Source: Paenibacillus sp. KS-LC4 (GTDB taxonomy: Bacteria; Bacillota; Bacilli; Paenibacillales; Paenibacillaceae). From it: a DNA stretch of 64,000 nucleotides. The DNA is taken from assembly GCF_036894955.1 (NCBI RefSeq), contig NZ_CP145905.1, positions 3,800,501 through 3,864,500 on the forward strand, written 5' to 3'. Positions 1 to 8,317 of this stretch are shown piece after piece. Every line of letters begins with the position of its first letter. Within the stretch, counting starts at the first letter, position 1. The translations under genes were made by a program, and so were the position numbers. Under the pieces are notes generated by a model. It did no database searches and had not been told where the DNA came from. It saw nothing but the letters and a program-made list of their open reading frames with translations.

Positions 1-452
1 GCCAGCATAGCGATTTGCTGCGCCAGGCGATTAAGCGGGCAGCGAAGCAGGGCATCATCATCTCGGCCTCTGCCGGCAACGAGGGACCAAATACGACGAC
101 GATCGACGAGCCTGCCTCCTTTCCGGAGACGATCGCAGTCGCTGCCACCAATCGACTGAATCAAATTGCCGATTACAGCAATCGAGGAATGGGCATTGAT
201 GTTGCCGCGCCGGGAACAGAAATTGTCTCAACTTGGCTAAATGGCAAATACGCCATCATGTCAGGAACGAGCATGTCCTCTCCCCATGTGGCCGGCGGTG
301 CTGCTTTATTGCTCTCCGTAAGGCCAAAGCTGAGCTCCGCCCGCGTAACAACTGTTTTCCGAAAATGGTCTGTACCTTTGAAGGGCTATTTGCCCATTGC
401 ACAGGGCTCCGGCTTGCTGCGACTCGGACGCATTGGCAATCTAAAATCCTGA
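1..452 (+). CDS. Subtilisin-like serine protease (S8), C-terminal part
   Basis: The frame is open from the left edge, so the N-terminus lies outside the window. The visible part has the oxyanion-hole asparagine motif SASAGNEG and then the catalytic serine motif SGTSMSSPHVAGG, both diagnostic of peptidase family S8. The Asp and His of the triad must lie upstream. A tail of about 50 residues follows the serine helix and shows no recognised extra domain. Members of this family are usually secreted or cell-wall-associated proteases, but the signal peptide cannot be seen here, so location is inference. The reading frame stops cleanly at TGA. Confidence 0.9.
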   Translation, partial: QHSDLLRQAIKRAAKQGIIISASAGNEGPNTTTIDEPASFPETIAVAATNRLNQIADYSNRGMGIDVAAPGTEIVSTWLNGKYAIMSGTSMSSPHVAGGAALLLSVRPKLSSARVTTVFRKWSVPLKGYLPIAQGSGLLRLGRIGNLKS

Positions 453-503
453 GGCGGAAAATATCTGCTTTATAGCATAAAACGTCTAGCCATGCGAAAT
501 GCC

Positions 504-548
504 AAAACGGCTTCGCCGTCCAGAAGCACTGGGCAGCAAAGCCGTTTA
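504..548 (-). terminator. Probable terminator of fur
   Basis: On the minus strand, just after the fur stop codon, AAACGGCTTTGC is followed by GGCGAAGCCGTTTTGG. This can form a GC-rich hairpin with a short T-run. The loop is long and the T-run short, so it is a moderate candidate. Confidence 0.5.
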
Positions 549-1013
549 TGATTCATCCTTCTTCGCATTCGCATTCTTCTCATTGCATTTACGACAAATG
601 CCCTGGAAGTCCAAACGATGGTCGAGAACCGAAAAGCCAAATTCCTCTTCCAATCGCTCTTCAAGTGGCAGCAGCCAATCGTCCTTAATCTCATCCATCG
701 ATCCGCATTGTACACAAATAAGATGATGATGATGATGCTTGCTGCTGTCCGTTCTCAAATCGTATCTGGCAACCCCGTCACCAAAATTTAGCTTCTCCAC
801 TACATGCATTTCGCTTAATAACTCAAGTGTCCGATACACGGTTGCAAGGCCAATTTCGGGTGCCTTGTCCTTCACAAGCATGAACACATCTTCAGCGCTC
901 AAGTGATCTTCCTCATTCTCAAGCAATACACGTACTGTTGCTTCACGCTGCGGGGTTAATTTGTAGCCCTGCGACTGCAACTGTTGTTTAATCTTATCAA
1001 TCCGGGCTTCCAT
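546..1013 (-). CDS. fur: Fur-family ferric uptake regulator
   Basis: A 155-residue Fur-family repressor. The N-terminal winged helix contains LTPQREATVRVL and the recognition segment GLATVYRTLELL. The dimerisation domain carries the metal-binding HHHHHLICVQCG motif and a second CRKC pair near the C-terminus that would hold structural zinc. The ATG at 1013 is chosen because GGGGGG lies a few bases upstream; a longer frame to 1034 has no such site. Fur binds DNA with Fe(II) and represses iron-uptake genes. PerR and Zur share this fold. I favour Fur because it lies next to spoIIM and nudF, as in Bacillus, and a more Zur-like paralogue lies at 55.9 kb. Specificity is not proven by sequence. Confidence 0.85.
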   Translation of the reverse strand: MEARIDKIKQQLQSQGYKLTPQREATVRVLLENEEDHLSAEDVFMLVKDKAPEIGLATVYRTLELLSEMHVVEKLNFGDGVARYDLRTDSSKHHHHHLICVQCGSMDEIKDDWLLPLEERLEEEFGFSVLDHRLDFQGICRKCNEKNANAKKDES

Positions 1014-1118
1014 GATTTCCCCCCTACCACACATGTCTGCGCCAACATCAGAAAACGTTTGCTTTCATTATAGATTCAAACCCTTGTGAAAGTCAAACAT
1101 TTTGGCATAGAATGGGCA

Positions 1119-1763
1119 TCAGTTGGCCGCGGCAGAAGCGTCTAAAATCGGTGCTGCCCAGCTCATTAACAGTGGGGAGACATAAGCTTCAAGCAATGCG
1201 GCACCGATCAAAACCATCAGCATCATAAGCGCTGTTGTCGTAAAGCTGAGCATTTGCGGGGCAAGCGTGCCATTTTGCCGCAGCAGCCTATTTTTCACCA
1301 CATAAATCGAAAAAGAAAGCGCAGAAGCACTTGCCATCAAAATGGCCGGCACAATAATTAAATTAGGCGGCGCAATCGAGACGAGTGAAAACAACACGCC
1401 CTTCCATGAATATTGCGTAATAAGCGTTCCCAGCGCAAAGCCGACGAGCACACCCTTTAGAAAATCCATGGCCAGCACCAGCGGTATTCCGACAACGGTA
1501 ATCCCAAGAAACCACAGCACCAGCAGCCATTTTCCATGAAAAAAAACACGCTCCCAAAACATAGCCTCGCTGCCCGCCGCCGTCCCGCCATGTATGAGCT
1601 GCACATATTGCCCTATATCCGATGCCAAGTCCTGCTGCTGCTCAAAGGTCAGAGCATTCACCATTAACGCGCCAAAAATAACGCCCACGACAAACAGCAC
1701 ACCCACAAATACATACAGCGTCAGGTGGCTCCCTGCGGGTTCCTTCCCCATTCGCGAACGCAT
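1119..1763 (-). CDS. spoIIM: Stage II sporulation protein M
   Basis: A 214-residue integral membrane protein with about five hydrophobic segments: one near residues 17-38, a central group around 75-150 and one near the C-terminus. It has the SpoIIM-family GxxxP-rich membrane core. In Bacillus, SpoIIM anchors the SpoIID and SpoIIP peptidoglycan hydrolases in the engulfing mother-cell membrane and is needed to dissolve septal wall and to engulf. The ATG follows a strong AAGGGGGGGAGG site. A sigma-E-like promoter lies just upstream, in keeping with mother-cell expression. Length is normal for the family. Confidence 0.93.
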   Translation of the reverse strand: MRSRMGKEPAGSHLTLYVFVGVLFVVGVIFGALMVNALTFEQQQDLASDIGQYVQLIHGGTAAGSEAMFWERVFFHGKWLLVLWFLGITVVGIPLVLAMDFLKGVLVGFALGTLITQYSWKGVLFSLVSIAPPNLIIVPAILMASASALSFSIYVVKNRLLRQNGTLAPQMLSFTTTALMMLMVLIGAALLEAYVSPLLMSWAAPILDASAAAN

Positions 1764-1792
1764 AGCCCTCCCCCCCTTGTCCCATGTGCTAA

Positions 1793-1819
1793 AGTGTATG
1801 TTCCTTTAAGCACACCTAT
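1793..1819 (-). promoter_or_regulatory. Candidate sigma-E promoter of spoIIM
   Basis: On the minus strand, ATA (1817-1819) is followed by 16 bases and then CATACACT (1793-1800). This fits the Bacillus sigma-E pattern of ATA, 16-18 bases, CATACANT. It ends 29 bases before the spoIIM start codon. Confidence 0.75.
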
Positions 1820-1853
1820 GACGGGAGAGATGACCCCGATGTCATTCTTCCTT

Positions 1854-2417
1854 CTAAATAGGCAGCTTGCCCGTTAGCAAATACAGCTTCCAAACATAAA
1901 CAGCCATAATGGTCTTAGCATCACTGATGCGGCCTTCGGAGATGAAGGCTTCCGCTTCCTCAAGCGTAATCGCCATCACCTCCAGAAACTCATCCTCATC
2001 CGTCTGCTGCTTGCCAGGCACAATCTGATCCGTGAAATAAACATACAGCTTCTCATCCGCAAAACCCGGCGACGTGTAAAAAGCGCTCACAAGCTGCATC
2101 GACTCCGCTTTGTAGCCCGTCTCCTCCTCCAGCTCGCGCATCGCCGCCTCAAGTGGATCTTCACCAGCATCCAGCTTGCCAGCCGGAAGCTCGATCTGGA
2201 ATTTCTCAAGCGGCTTGCGGTACTGCTCAACGACGAGCAGCTTGCCATTTAAAAGAGCGATAACCGCCGCAGCCCCCGGATGCTTGACGATTTCTCTTGT
2301 CGCTGTAGTGCCATCTGGCAAGGAAACCGTGTCCACCTGCAGTGAAATGATTTTGCCAGAAAAAATCGGTTCGGTGTGGGTCGTTTCTTCTTTCCAGCGA
2401 TTAATTTCCTGATTCAT
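1854..2417 (-). CDS. nudF: ADP-ribose pyrophosphatase (Nudix hydrolase)
   Basis: A 187-residue Nudix protein of the ADP-ribose pyrophosphatase subfamily, which cleaves ADP-ribose to AMP and ribose 5-phosphate. The Nudix box runs GKLDAGEDPLEAAMRELEEE followed by TGY, with the catalytic glutamates in REL-EEE. The downstream PGF motif in SAFYTSPGFADEK is typical of this subfamily and helps distinguish it from other Nudix enzymes. The ATG at 2417 follows AAAGGGG. The gene is divergent from the mciZ-like gene 111 bp away. The fur-spoIIM-nudF-mciZ neighbourhood is shared with Bacillus. Confidence 0.9.
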   Translation of the reverse strand: MNQEINRWKEETTHTEPIFSGKIISLQVDTVSLPDGTTATREIVKHPGAAAVIALLNGKLLVVEQYRKPLEKFQIELPAGKLDAGEDPLEAAMRELEEETGYKAESMQLVSAFYTSPGFADEKLYVYFTDQIVPGKQQTDEDEFLEVMAITLEEAEAFISEGRISDAKTIMAVYVWKLYLLTGKLPI

Positions 2418-2459
2418 GAATGAATATTCCCCTTTGCGTGTAACAATGTGGTAACAGGC

Positions 2460-2487
2460 ATAACTTGTCCGATATCCGCATACCTAT
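2460..2487 (+). promoter_or_regulatory. Candidate sigma-E promoter of the mciZ-like gene
   Basis: ATA (2460-2462), then 16 bases, then CATACCTAT (2479-2487), matching the sigma-E pattern. It lies 41 bases upstream of the ATG at 2529. Bacillus mciZ is known to depend on sigma-E, which agrees. Confidence 0.7.
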
Positions 2488-2528
2488 CCTTATTCAAGTA
2501 TTTTGATCGAGAAGGAGCTTAGGTAACG

Positions 2529-2669
2529 ATGAAAACTTATAAAAGCGTCAGCCATCTTCGCCTTGTCGGCAAAGCATGGGAGATTCGCCATCAACTGCGC
2601 ATGATGTCCTGCAAGGCAGCGAATGGAGCCTCCGAGCCATTAGCAAGCTTTTTAAAAGCACGCCAATAG
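2529..2669 (+). CDS. mciZ: MciZ-like sporulation inhibitor of FtsZ assembly
   Basis: A 46-residue protein beginning MKTYKSVSHLRLVGKAWEIR. The LVGKAWEIR segment near residue 12 matches what I recall of Bacillus subtilis MciZ, a roughly 40-residue peptide that caps FtsZ filaments in the mother cell to stop Z-ring assembly. AAGGAG lies 11 bases before the ATG and a sigma-E-like promoter precedes it. Its place beside nudF and spoIIM also fits. The C-terminal half (about residues 25-46) differs from the Bacillus peptide. It is followed by an inverted repeat that could end transcription from both sides. The match rests on memory of the sequence, not a search. Confidence 0.8.
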   Translation: MKTYKSVSHLRLVGKAWEIRHQLRMMSCKAANGASEPLASFLKARQ

Positions 2670-2712
2670 TCAATAGCCAGCAGCCAGCAGCTTGCCGTCT
2701 TGACTAAATGGA

Positions 2713-2764
2713 AAACAAGCGATACGCCCGGGAAAACGCTCTTTTCCTGACCTATCGCTTGTTT
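2713..2764. terminator. Inverted repeat between convergent mciZ and peptidase genes
   Basis: AAACAAGCGATA (2713-2724) pairs perfectly with TATCGCTTGTTT (2753-2764) across a 28-base loop. It lies between two convergent genes and has A/T tracts at both outer ends, so it may act on both strands. Confidence 0.55.
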
Positions 2765-2802
2765 GGTGCCTCTGCAGTTTTGCTATTATGTCGCAGAGCC
2801 TA

Positions 2803-3930
2803 TTAAGCTTTTGCAGCCTGCTTCATAATTTCTACAACCAATTCTGTCGTTTTGACCAAATCGGCTACTTTAATTTGTTCCTTCGTCGTATGAATATGCT
2901 CATAGCCAACAGCCAGGTTCACCGTCGGCAAGCCGAGTCCGTTGAACACATTCGCATCGCTGCCGCCGCCGGAATGAAACGTTTTTGGTGTCAGGCCAAT
3001 CGCTTTAATTGCCGTTTGGGCAAGCTGCACGACTGCATCGCTCTCATCGTACGAATACGACGGGTAAATGACCTCGCTGCTCAACACGCCTTTGGCGCCA
3101 AACTCCGCTGCCGCACTCTCCACCGCTTCGCGCATAGCGTCCAATTGAGCATCCAGCTTATGCTGAACGATACTGCGCGCTTCCGCGTTCAGCTTCACAT
3201 AGTCCACTACAATATTCGTAGCGCCACCGCCCTCAAAAGATCCAATATTGGCCGTCGTTTCTTTATCAATACGCCCAAGCGGCATTCTAGCAATCGCTTT
3301 GCCTGCCACTTGAATTGCGCTGATTCCCGCCTCTGGATTAACGCCCGCATGAGCCGATTTGCCATGGAACTCAATCGTTACTCTTGCCTGTGTTGGTGCA
3401 GCAACCGCAATTTCGCCTACCGAGCCGTTTGAATCGAGCGCGTAGCCGAACTTCGCCTTCAGCTTAGACGCATCCAGCGCGCGTGCTCCAAGCAATCCCG
3501 ACTCCTCGCCAACGGTAATGACAAATTGAATAGGTCCATGCGGAATCGCTTGCTCCTTAAGAACGCGAATCGCCTCAAGCATCGCGGCAAGACCGGCTTT
3601 GTCATCCGCTCCAAGAATTGTCGTACCATCGCTGCGTATGTAGCCATCTGCATCAATTTGCGGCTTAATGCCAACGCCAGGCGTTACCGTATCCATATGG
3701 GAGGTAAAAAAGATAGTCGGAGCATTCTCCACACCGGATGCCTCAAGAAAGGCAAAAAGATTATTTGCGCCATGACCTGTTTTAGCTGCCGCATCATCCT
3801 CTTCCAGCGAAAGTCCCAGCTCTCCGAATTTCTTCTTGAGCTCACTGCTTATAAGCTGCTCATGCTTCGTTTCACTATCAATTTTCACCAATTGTACAAA
3901 TTCATCAACTAACCGTTGCTCATTAATCAT
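2803..3930 (-). CDS. M20-family metallopeptidase, tripeptidase T-like
   Basis: A 375-residue zinc-dependent M20 exopeptidase, similar to PepT-like proteins such as Bacillus YqjE. The metal ligands are visible in order: HMDTV near residue 78, the bridging aspartate in GADDKAG near 107, the catalytic glutamate pair in VGEESG near 140 and the last histidine in GYEHIHTT near the C-terminus. The middle region (about 180-290) is the dimerisation lid. It should act in the cytoplasm on small peptides; the true substrate cannot be told from sequence. The ATG at 3930 follows a good GGAGG site. The gene appears to be transcribed alone. Confidence 0.88.
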   Translation of the reverse strand: MINEQRLVDEFVQLVKIDSETKHEQLISSELKKKFGELGLSLEEDDAAAKTGHGANNLFAFLEASGVENAPTIFFTSHMDTVTPGVGIKPQIDADGYIRSDGTTILGADDKAGLAAMLEAIRVLKEQAIPHGPIQFVITVGEESGLLGARALDASKLKAKFGYALDSNGSVGEIAVAAPTQARVTIEFHGKSAHAGVNPEAGISAIQVAGKAIARMPLGRIDKETTANIGSFEGGGATNIVVDYVKLNAEARSIVQHKLDAQLDAMREAVESAAAEFGAKGVLSSEVIYPSYSYDESDAVVQLAQTAIKAIGLTPKTFHSGGGSDANVFNGLGLPTVNLAVGYEHIHTTKEQIKVADLVKTTELVVEIMKQAAKA

Positions 3931-4002
3931 TAACGTTTCCTCCGTTCGTCATTTTCGACTATAATAGGGCTTATAGAAATGTTTAGAAAGGAGATCTGCC
4001 TT

Positions 4003-4104
4003 GTGAATCCTTCCAAGTATGTTCGAATTGTTGCCATCGTTGTTATTGCCGCCATGCTGTTATCCAGCTTGGTTGCCGGTATCGGGATGCTGTTCTCTTA
4101 TTAG
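4003..4104 (+). CDS. Prli42-like small membrane protein (stressosome-associated)
   Basis: A 33-residue protein with start GTG nine bases after AAAGGAG. It begins with a short basic head (NPSKYVR) and then a single transmembrane helix, IVAIVVIAAMLLSSLVAGIG, ending in MLFSY. This layout resembles Prli42, a miniprotein that tethers the stressosome to the membrane in Listeria and has relatives in many Bacillales. The function here is inferred from that resemblance alone, and no other stressosome gene is in the window. Its last 45 bases overlap the 3' end of lipB on the opposite strand. Confidence 0.65.
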   Translation: MNPSKYVRIVAIVVIAAMLLSSLVAGIGMLFSY

Positions 4105-4806
4105 AACAGCATCTGGCGCAAAGCCAAATACATTGCAGAAATGCGGCAGCAGTTGCTGCGCCGCTTCGCTTACCGACAGCTCGCGACCCGTCAGCGTATT
4201 AAATGAAGTGACTCCAAACTGTTCAATGCCGCACGGCACGATGCCGCTAAAGCCACTCTCCGCTATGCCCGCTTCTATATTCAGTGCAAATCCATGACTC
4301 GTCACAAATCCGCCGCGCCTCCGCGCCCGATTAAATTTCACACCGATAGCCGCAATTTTCTCATCCCCTACCCACACTCCGGTGTATTCGGGCTTTCTGC
4401 CTGATTCGATACCATAATCCTTCAACCAATTGATGATGACCTGTTCAACATTGCGCAAATAAGCATGCAGATCGAGACCCACCGCATCGAGATATAGAAG
4501 CGGATAGCCGACAAGCTGCCCGGGTCCATGATAGGTAATATCCCCGCCACGGTCAATTTCAAATACAGAAATGCCCTTCTCCGCAAGCTCCGCCTCACCG
4601 AGCAGCAAATGCTCGGGATGACGGTCTGAGCCGAGCGTGTAGGTCGGCGGATGTTGAAGAAGGAGAAGCGTCTCTGGACGCTCCTCCTGATCAATTTGCT
4701 TCACCATCGTTTTTTGCAGCTCCCATGCCTCCGCATAGCCAAGCATGGAAATATAACGGGCTTCTAGCGGTTTCTTCCCATTAGATACATGAGTAGAGTC
4801 AGTCAT
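4060..4806 (-). CDS. lipB: Octanoyl-[acyl-carrier-protein]:protein octanoyltransferase LipB
   Basis: A 248-residue LipB. It moves octanoate from acyl carrier protein to the lipoyl domains of 2-oxoacid dehydrogenases, the first step of lipoate synthesis. The signature GGDITYHGPGQLVGYP is near residue 80, the conserved lysine is in IAAIGVK, and the catalytic cysteine is in PCGIEQFGVTS. The ATG at 4806 is chosen because GAGGA lies upstream and it removes the overlap with bkdB implied by a longer frame. It sits 17 bases after bkdB and is probably co-transcribed, so the modifying enzyme is made with its lipoylated substrate. Confidence 0.9.
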   Translation of the reverse strand: MTDSTHVSNGKKPLEARYISMLGYAEAWELQKTMVKQIDQEERPETLLLLQHPPTYTLGSDRHPEHLLLGEAELAEKGISVFEIDRGGDITYHGPGQLVGYPLLYLDAVGLDLHAYLRNVEQVIINWLKDYGIESGRKPEYTGVWVGDEKIAAIGVKFNRARRRGGFVTSHGFALNIEAGIAESGFSGIVPCGIEQFGVTSFNTLTGRELSVSEAAQQLLPHFCNVFGFAPDAVLIREQHPDTGNQAG

Positions 4807-4823
4807 AGCGGCGTTCCTCATTT

Positions 4824-6170
4824 CTAATACAATTTCGTATCGTTGTTGAAGCTCTCCAAATTTTCCTTCACCTTCTGCATAAAGCGGCCGCAAATAATAC
4901 CATCCAAAATACGGTGATCGAGCGACAAACAGAGGTTTGCCATCGAGCGAATGGCGAGCATATCATTAATGACAACCGGACGCTTCACGATTGATTCAAA
5001 CGTCATAATAGCCGCTTGAGGATAGTTAATAATCGGATGCGTAATAATTGAGCCGAAGGAGCCCGTATTGTTGACGGTAAACGTACCGCCTTGCATGTCA
5101 GCAAGCGTCAGGCGTCCTTCGCGTCCGCGGCGTGCCAAGTCATCAATTTCTTTGGCCAGACCGGCGATCGTTTTGTGGTCGGCGTTTTTGATGACGGGGG
5201 TTGCAACCGACTCCTCGGTGCCTACGGCAAGCGAAATGTTAATGTCGCGCTTCACGATGATTTTATCGACCGCCCACATGGAGTTCATAATTGGGAACTC
5301 CTTGATCGCATTAACGACTGCCTTCAATACGAAAGCGAGATAAGTCAAATTAATGCCCTCGCGCTTCATAAATTCATCCTTCACCTTGTTGCGCAGCACG
5401 ACGAGATTCGTGACATCAACCTCAATCATCATCCAGCCATGCGGGATTTCGGTGACGCTCTGTTTCATATTACGTGCAATTGCGCCGCGAATCGGCGTAA
5501 CCTCAATATAATCTTCACCCCGCCCTGGCACCCCGGTAATAGGAGAATCATATTGCTGAATCGTTGGCAAGCGAGGTGTTTCTGTCAAATGCAAGCCAGT
5601 CGAACGAACCTGCTCATTACTTGGCTCCCGGCCAGCCTGCGGGCTCGCTTGGCTAGCGGAACTGCCTGCCGCTCCGCCCGACTGTGCGAAGGCAAGCACG
5701 TCTTTACGGGTAATACGCCCGCCCAGACCCGTACCTTGAACGTCGCTCAAACGAATATTATGCTCGGCTGCCAGCTTCTGAACAGCTGGAGAGAAGCGAT
5801 TGCGCATCGACATATCGCCTTCGGCCACCTGTGCACCACCTTGCATGGTCGCCGCTAATCCTGCGCCTTGCCCTGCTGCGCTATAACCAGACTGAGTCCC
5901 GCCAGCAGTCTGCGCTTCTTCTGCGCCTTCCGTTTCGATTAGGCAAACAGGCGTCCCAACAGGAACTGTTTCACCATTGCCAACCAAAATTTTAACCAGC
6001 TTTCCCGCTACCGTTGAAGGCAGCTCCGCGCTTACCTTGTCCGTAATAAGCTCACAAATAGGCTCATACATGTCAATGTGGTCACCAGGCTGCTTAAGCC
6101 ACTTATCGATTGTTGCCGATACGAGCGATTCCGCCAGCTGCGGAATAACAATCTCCGTCACCGATTTCAT
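4824..6170 (-). CDS. bkdB: Branched-chain 2-oxoacid dehydrogenase E2 (lipoamide acyltransferase)
   Basis: A 448-residue E2 core protein. An N-terminal lipoyl domain (about residues 1-80) carries the lipoylated lysine in ITDKVSAELPS. Next come an Ala/Gln/Gly-rich hinge, a peripheral subunit-binding domain near 120-165 (RFSPAVQKLAAEHNI and GRITRKDVL), a second flexible linker and the catalytic domain ending in SLDHRILDG, the HxxxDG active-site motif. It passes branched acyl groups to CoA, making primers for iso and anteiso fatty acids. It follows bkdAB by 91 bp in the same operon. Confidence 0.93.
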   Translation of the reverse strand: MKSVTEIVIPQLAESLVSATIDKWLKQPGDHIDMYEPICELITDKVSAELPSTVAGKLVKILVGNGETVPVGTPVCLIETEGAEEAQTAGGTQSGYSAAGQGAGLAATMQGGAQVAEGDMSMRNRFSPAVQKLAAEHNIRLSDVQGTGLGGRITRKDVLAFAQSGGAAGSSASQASPQAGREPSNEQVRSTGLHLTETPRLPTIQQYDSPITGVPGRGEDYIEVTPIRGAIARNMKQSVTEIPHGWMMIEVDVTNLVVLRNKVKDEFMKREGINLTYLAFVLKAVVNAIKEFPIMNSMWAVDKIIVKRDINISLAVGTEESVATPVIKNADHKTIAGLAKEIDDLARRGREGRLTLADMQGGTFTVNNTGSFGSIITHPIINYPQAAIMTFESIVKRPVVINDMLAIRSMANLCLSLDHRILDGIICGRFMQKVKENLESFNNDTKLY

Positions 6171-6261
6171 CTATTATCCATCTCCCTAAAGGCTTGTGCT
6201 ACATCGACTGGCTTTCTTCCAAATTAACGCATTGCGGCGAAAGGTCTCCTTCGGGCAAGCT

Positions 6262-7245
6262 TTAATACAAAGCCAAATTGCGCATAGCCTCTTTCACTTT
6301 TTCTTTATTCAACAGGAAAAACTTCTCACCAGGCGGATTAATAGGCATCGCCGGAACGTCCGGGCCGCACAAACGCATAATAGGAGCGTCCAGCTCATAA
6401 AGCAGCTGTTCTGCAATAATCGCCGACACTTCGGCGCCTACGCCGCCCGTCTTGTTGTCCTCGTGAATAATTAAAACCTTGCCCGTCTTGCGCACCGACT
6501 CCAAAATAGCCTCTTGATCAAGCGGCTGCAGCGTCCGTAAATCTAGAATATGAGTGCTGATGCCTTCCTGAGCTAGCTCCTGTGCTGCCTGTTCAACGAA
6601 CAGCAGCGGCATGCTGTAGCTGATGACGGTAATATCATCGCCTTCTCGCAATACATTCGCTTTGCCAATCGGCACAATATAATCGTCCTCCGGTACTTCG
6701 CCTGTAATCAGCTTGTAGCATTTTTTGTTTTCAAAAAAGAGAACCGGGTCCGGATCGCGCACAGCTGCCTTAAGCAGTCCTTTGGCATCATAGGCCCGAT
6801 AAGGCGCTACAATTTTCAGACCAGGCGTTCCAAAAAATACGGATTCTGGACACTGAGAATGATAAAGACCGCCAAAAATCCCCCCGCCAATTGGGGCGCG
6901 AATGACAATCGGACAGCTCCAGTCATTGTTGGAGCGGTAACGAATTTTAGCCGCTTCGCTAATAATCTGATTCGTTGCCGGAAACATAAAATCCGAATAT
7001 TGCATTTCTGCAATGGGCTTCATTCCGTACATAGCCGCACCGATAGCCACACCAGCAATAGCCGATTCCGCAAGGGGCGTATCCATGACGCGCTGCTCTC
7101 CGAACTGGTCAATTAAACCTTTCGTCGTTGTAAAAACGCCGCCCTTGACGCCGACGTCCTCGCCAAGCACGAACACGTCTTCATCTCGCTCAAGCTCTTC
7201 CTTCATGCCCATTCTAATCGCTTCAATATATTCGATAACCGCCAC
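6262..7245 (-). CDS. bkdAB: Branched-chain 2-oxoacid dehydrogenase E1 beta
   Basis: A 327-residue transketolase-like E1 beta subunit. The N-terminal segment has EYIEAIRMGMKEEL and FVLGEDVGVKGG with the conserved glutamate of the thiamine diphosphate site. The C-terminal domain includes LRTLQPLDQEAI and a KTGKVLIIHEDN segment typical of the family. With BkdAA it decarboxylates the oxoacids of Val, Leu and Ile. Translation starts at a GTG that shares its G with the TAG stop of bkdAA, after AAGGAGGGG, which suggests translational coupling and equal subunit amounts. Confidence 0.93.
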   Translation of the reverse strand: MAVIEYIEAIRMGMKEELERDEDVFVLGEDVGVKGGVFTTTKGLIDQFGEQRVMDTPLAESAIAGVAIGAAMYGMKPIAEMQYSDFMFPATNQIISEAAKIRYRSNNDWSCPIVIRAPIGGGIFGGLYHSQCPESVFFGTPGLKIVAPYRAYDAKGLLKAAVRDPDPVLFFENKKCYKLITGEVPEDDYIVPIGKANVLREGDDITVISYSMPLLFVEQAAQELAQEGISTHILDLRTLQPLDQEAILESVRKTGKVLIIHEDNKTGGVGAEVSAIIAEQLLYELDAPIMRLCGPDVPAMPINPPGEKFFLLNKEKVKEAMRNLALY

Positions 7246-8279
7246 TAGATGTCCCCTCCTTGCCCAGCATCTCCTGCATACACATGGTCAAGCACCGATT
7301 CCGGCGTAGGGAATGCCGCCTTATCGCCGTATTCAGTCGCTTCGTCGATTTGCTTCTTAATGCCGGCAAGCAGCTCGGCATCCTTCTCCTCCGTCAGGAG
7401 CCCACAGTCCATCAAATACTGCCTATATTTCGGAAGCCCATCCTTCGCACGGTTCTCGTCGACTTCTTCCTTTGTCCGATAAGCCAAATCATTATCTGAC
7501 GTCGAATGCGGAGACAAGCGATAAACCATCGCCTCAATTAGCGTGGGTCCCTCGCCAGCAATCGCGCGCTCGCGCGCTTCCTTTACAGTGCGGAACACTT
7601 CCAGCGCATCATTGCCGTCAATTTGCACGCCTGTGAAGCCATAGCCAAGCGCCCGATCCGCAACGCGGCCTGCTAACTGCTTGTGAACGGGGACCGAAAT
7701 CGCATATTGATTATTTTCACACATAAAAATGACCGGAAGCTTATGAACACCAGCAAAATTGCAGCCTTCATGAAAATCGCCCTGATTGCTTGAGCCTTCG
7801 CCAAAGGTTACAAAGCTTACCAGCTCCTGCTTCTTCATCTTCGCTGCCAGTGCAATGCCTACTGCGTGCGGAACTTGAGTCGTTACAGGACTTGAGCCTG
7901 TGACAATGCGCAATCTTTTGCTGCCAAAGTGCCCTGGCATCTGCCTGCCGCCGCTATTTGGATCCTCCGCCTTCGCAAAAACGGACAGCATCAGCTCTTT
8001 CACCGTCATTCCGACGGACAATACAAAACCGTAATCCCGATAATAAGGCAAGTAATAATCGACTGAGCGATCAAGAGCAAATGCCGCAGCAACCTGTGCG
8101 ACCTCTTGACCCACACCCGATACGTGGAAGTTGATTTTCCCTGCCCGCTGCAGCAGCAAATTGCGCTCATCAAACTTGCGCGCCAGCTGCATCATGACAT
8201 ACATTTCGACAGCTTGCTCATCCGACAAGCCAACTGCGCCATGACGGGATTGCTGATCAATTGAACCGGATTTCCCCAT
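7245..8279 (-). CDS. bkdAA: Branched-chain 2-oxoacid dehydrogenase E1 alpha
   Basis: A 344-residue E1 alpha subunit. The thiamine diphosphate motif runs from FGEGSSNQGDFHE near residue 160 to CENNQYAIS. The family loop YRLSPHSTSDND near residue 265 carries the conserved His and Ser residues. It supplies the cofactor-binding half of the E1 heterotetramer. A perfect hairpin terminator lies between lpdV and this gene in a 217-bp gap that also holds two inverted repeats, so bkdAA-bkdAB-bkdB-lipB probably has its own promoter or leader control. Confidence 0.93.
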   Translation of the reverse strand: MGKSGSIDQQSRHGAVGLSDEQAVEMYVMMQLARKFDERNLLLQRAGKINFHVSGVGQEVAQVAAAFALDRSVDYYLPYYRDYGFVLSVGMTVKELMLSVFAKAEDPNSGGRQMPGHFGSKRLRIVTGSSPVTTQVPHAVGIALAAKMKKQELVSFVTFGEGSSNQGDFHEGCNFAGVHKLPVIFMCENNQYAISVPVHKQLAGRVADRALGYGFTGVQIDGNDALEVFRTVKEARERAIAGEGPTLIEAMVYRLSPHSTSDNDLAYRTKEEVDENRAKDGLPKYRQYLMDCGLLTEEKDAELLAGIKKQIDEATEYGDKAAFPTPESVLDHVYAGDAGQGGDI

Positions 8280-8317
8280 GAGAATTCGGCCTCCTTTAAA
8301 AATGCAAGAGTGGTTAA

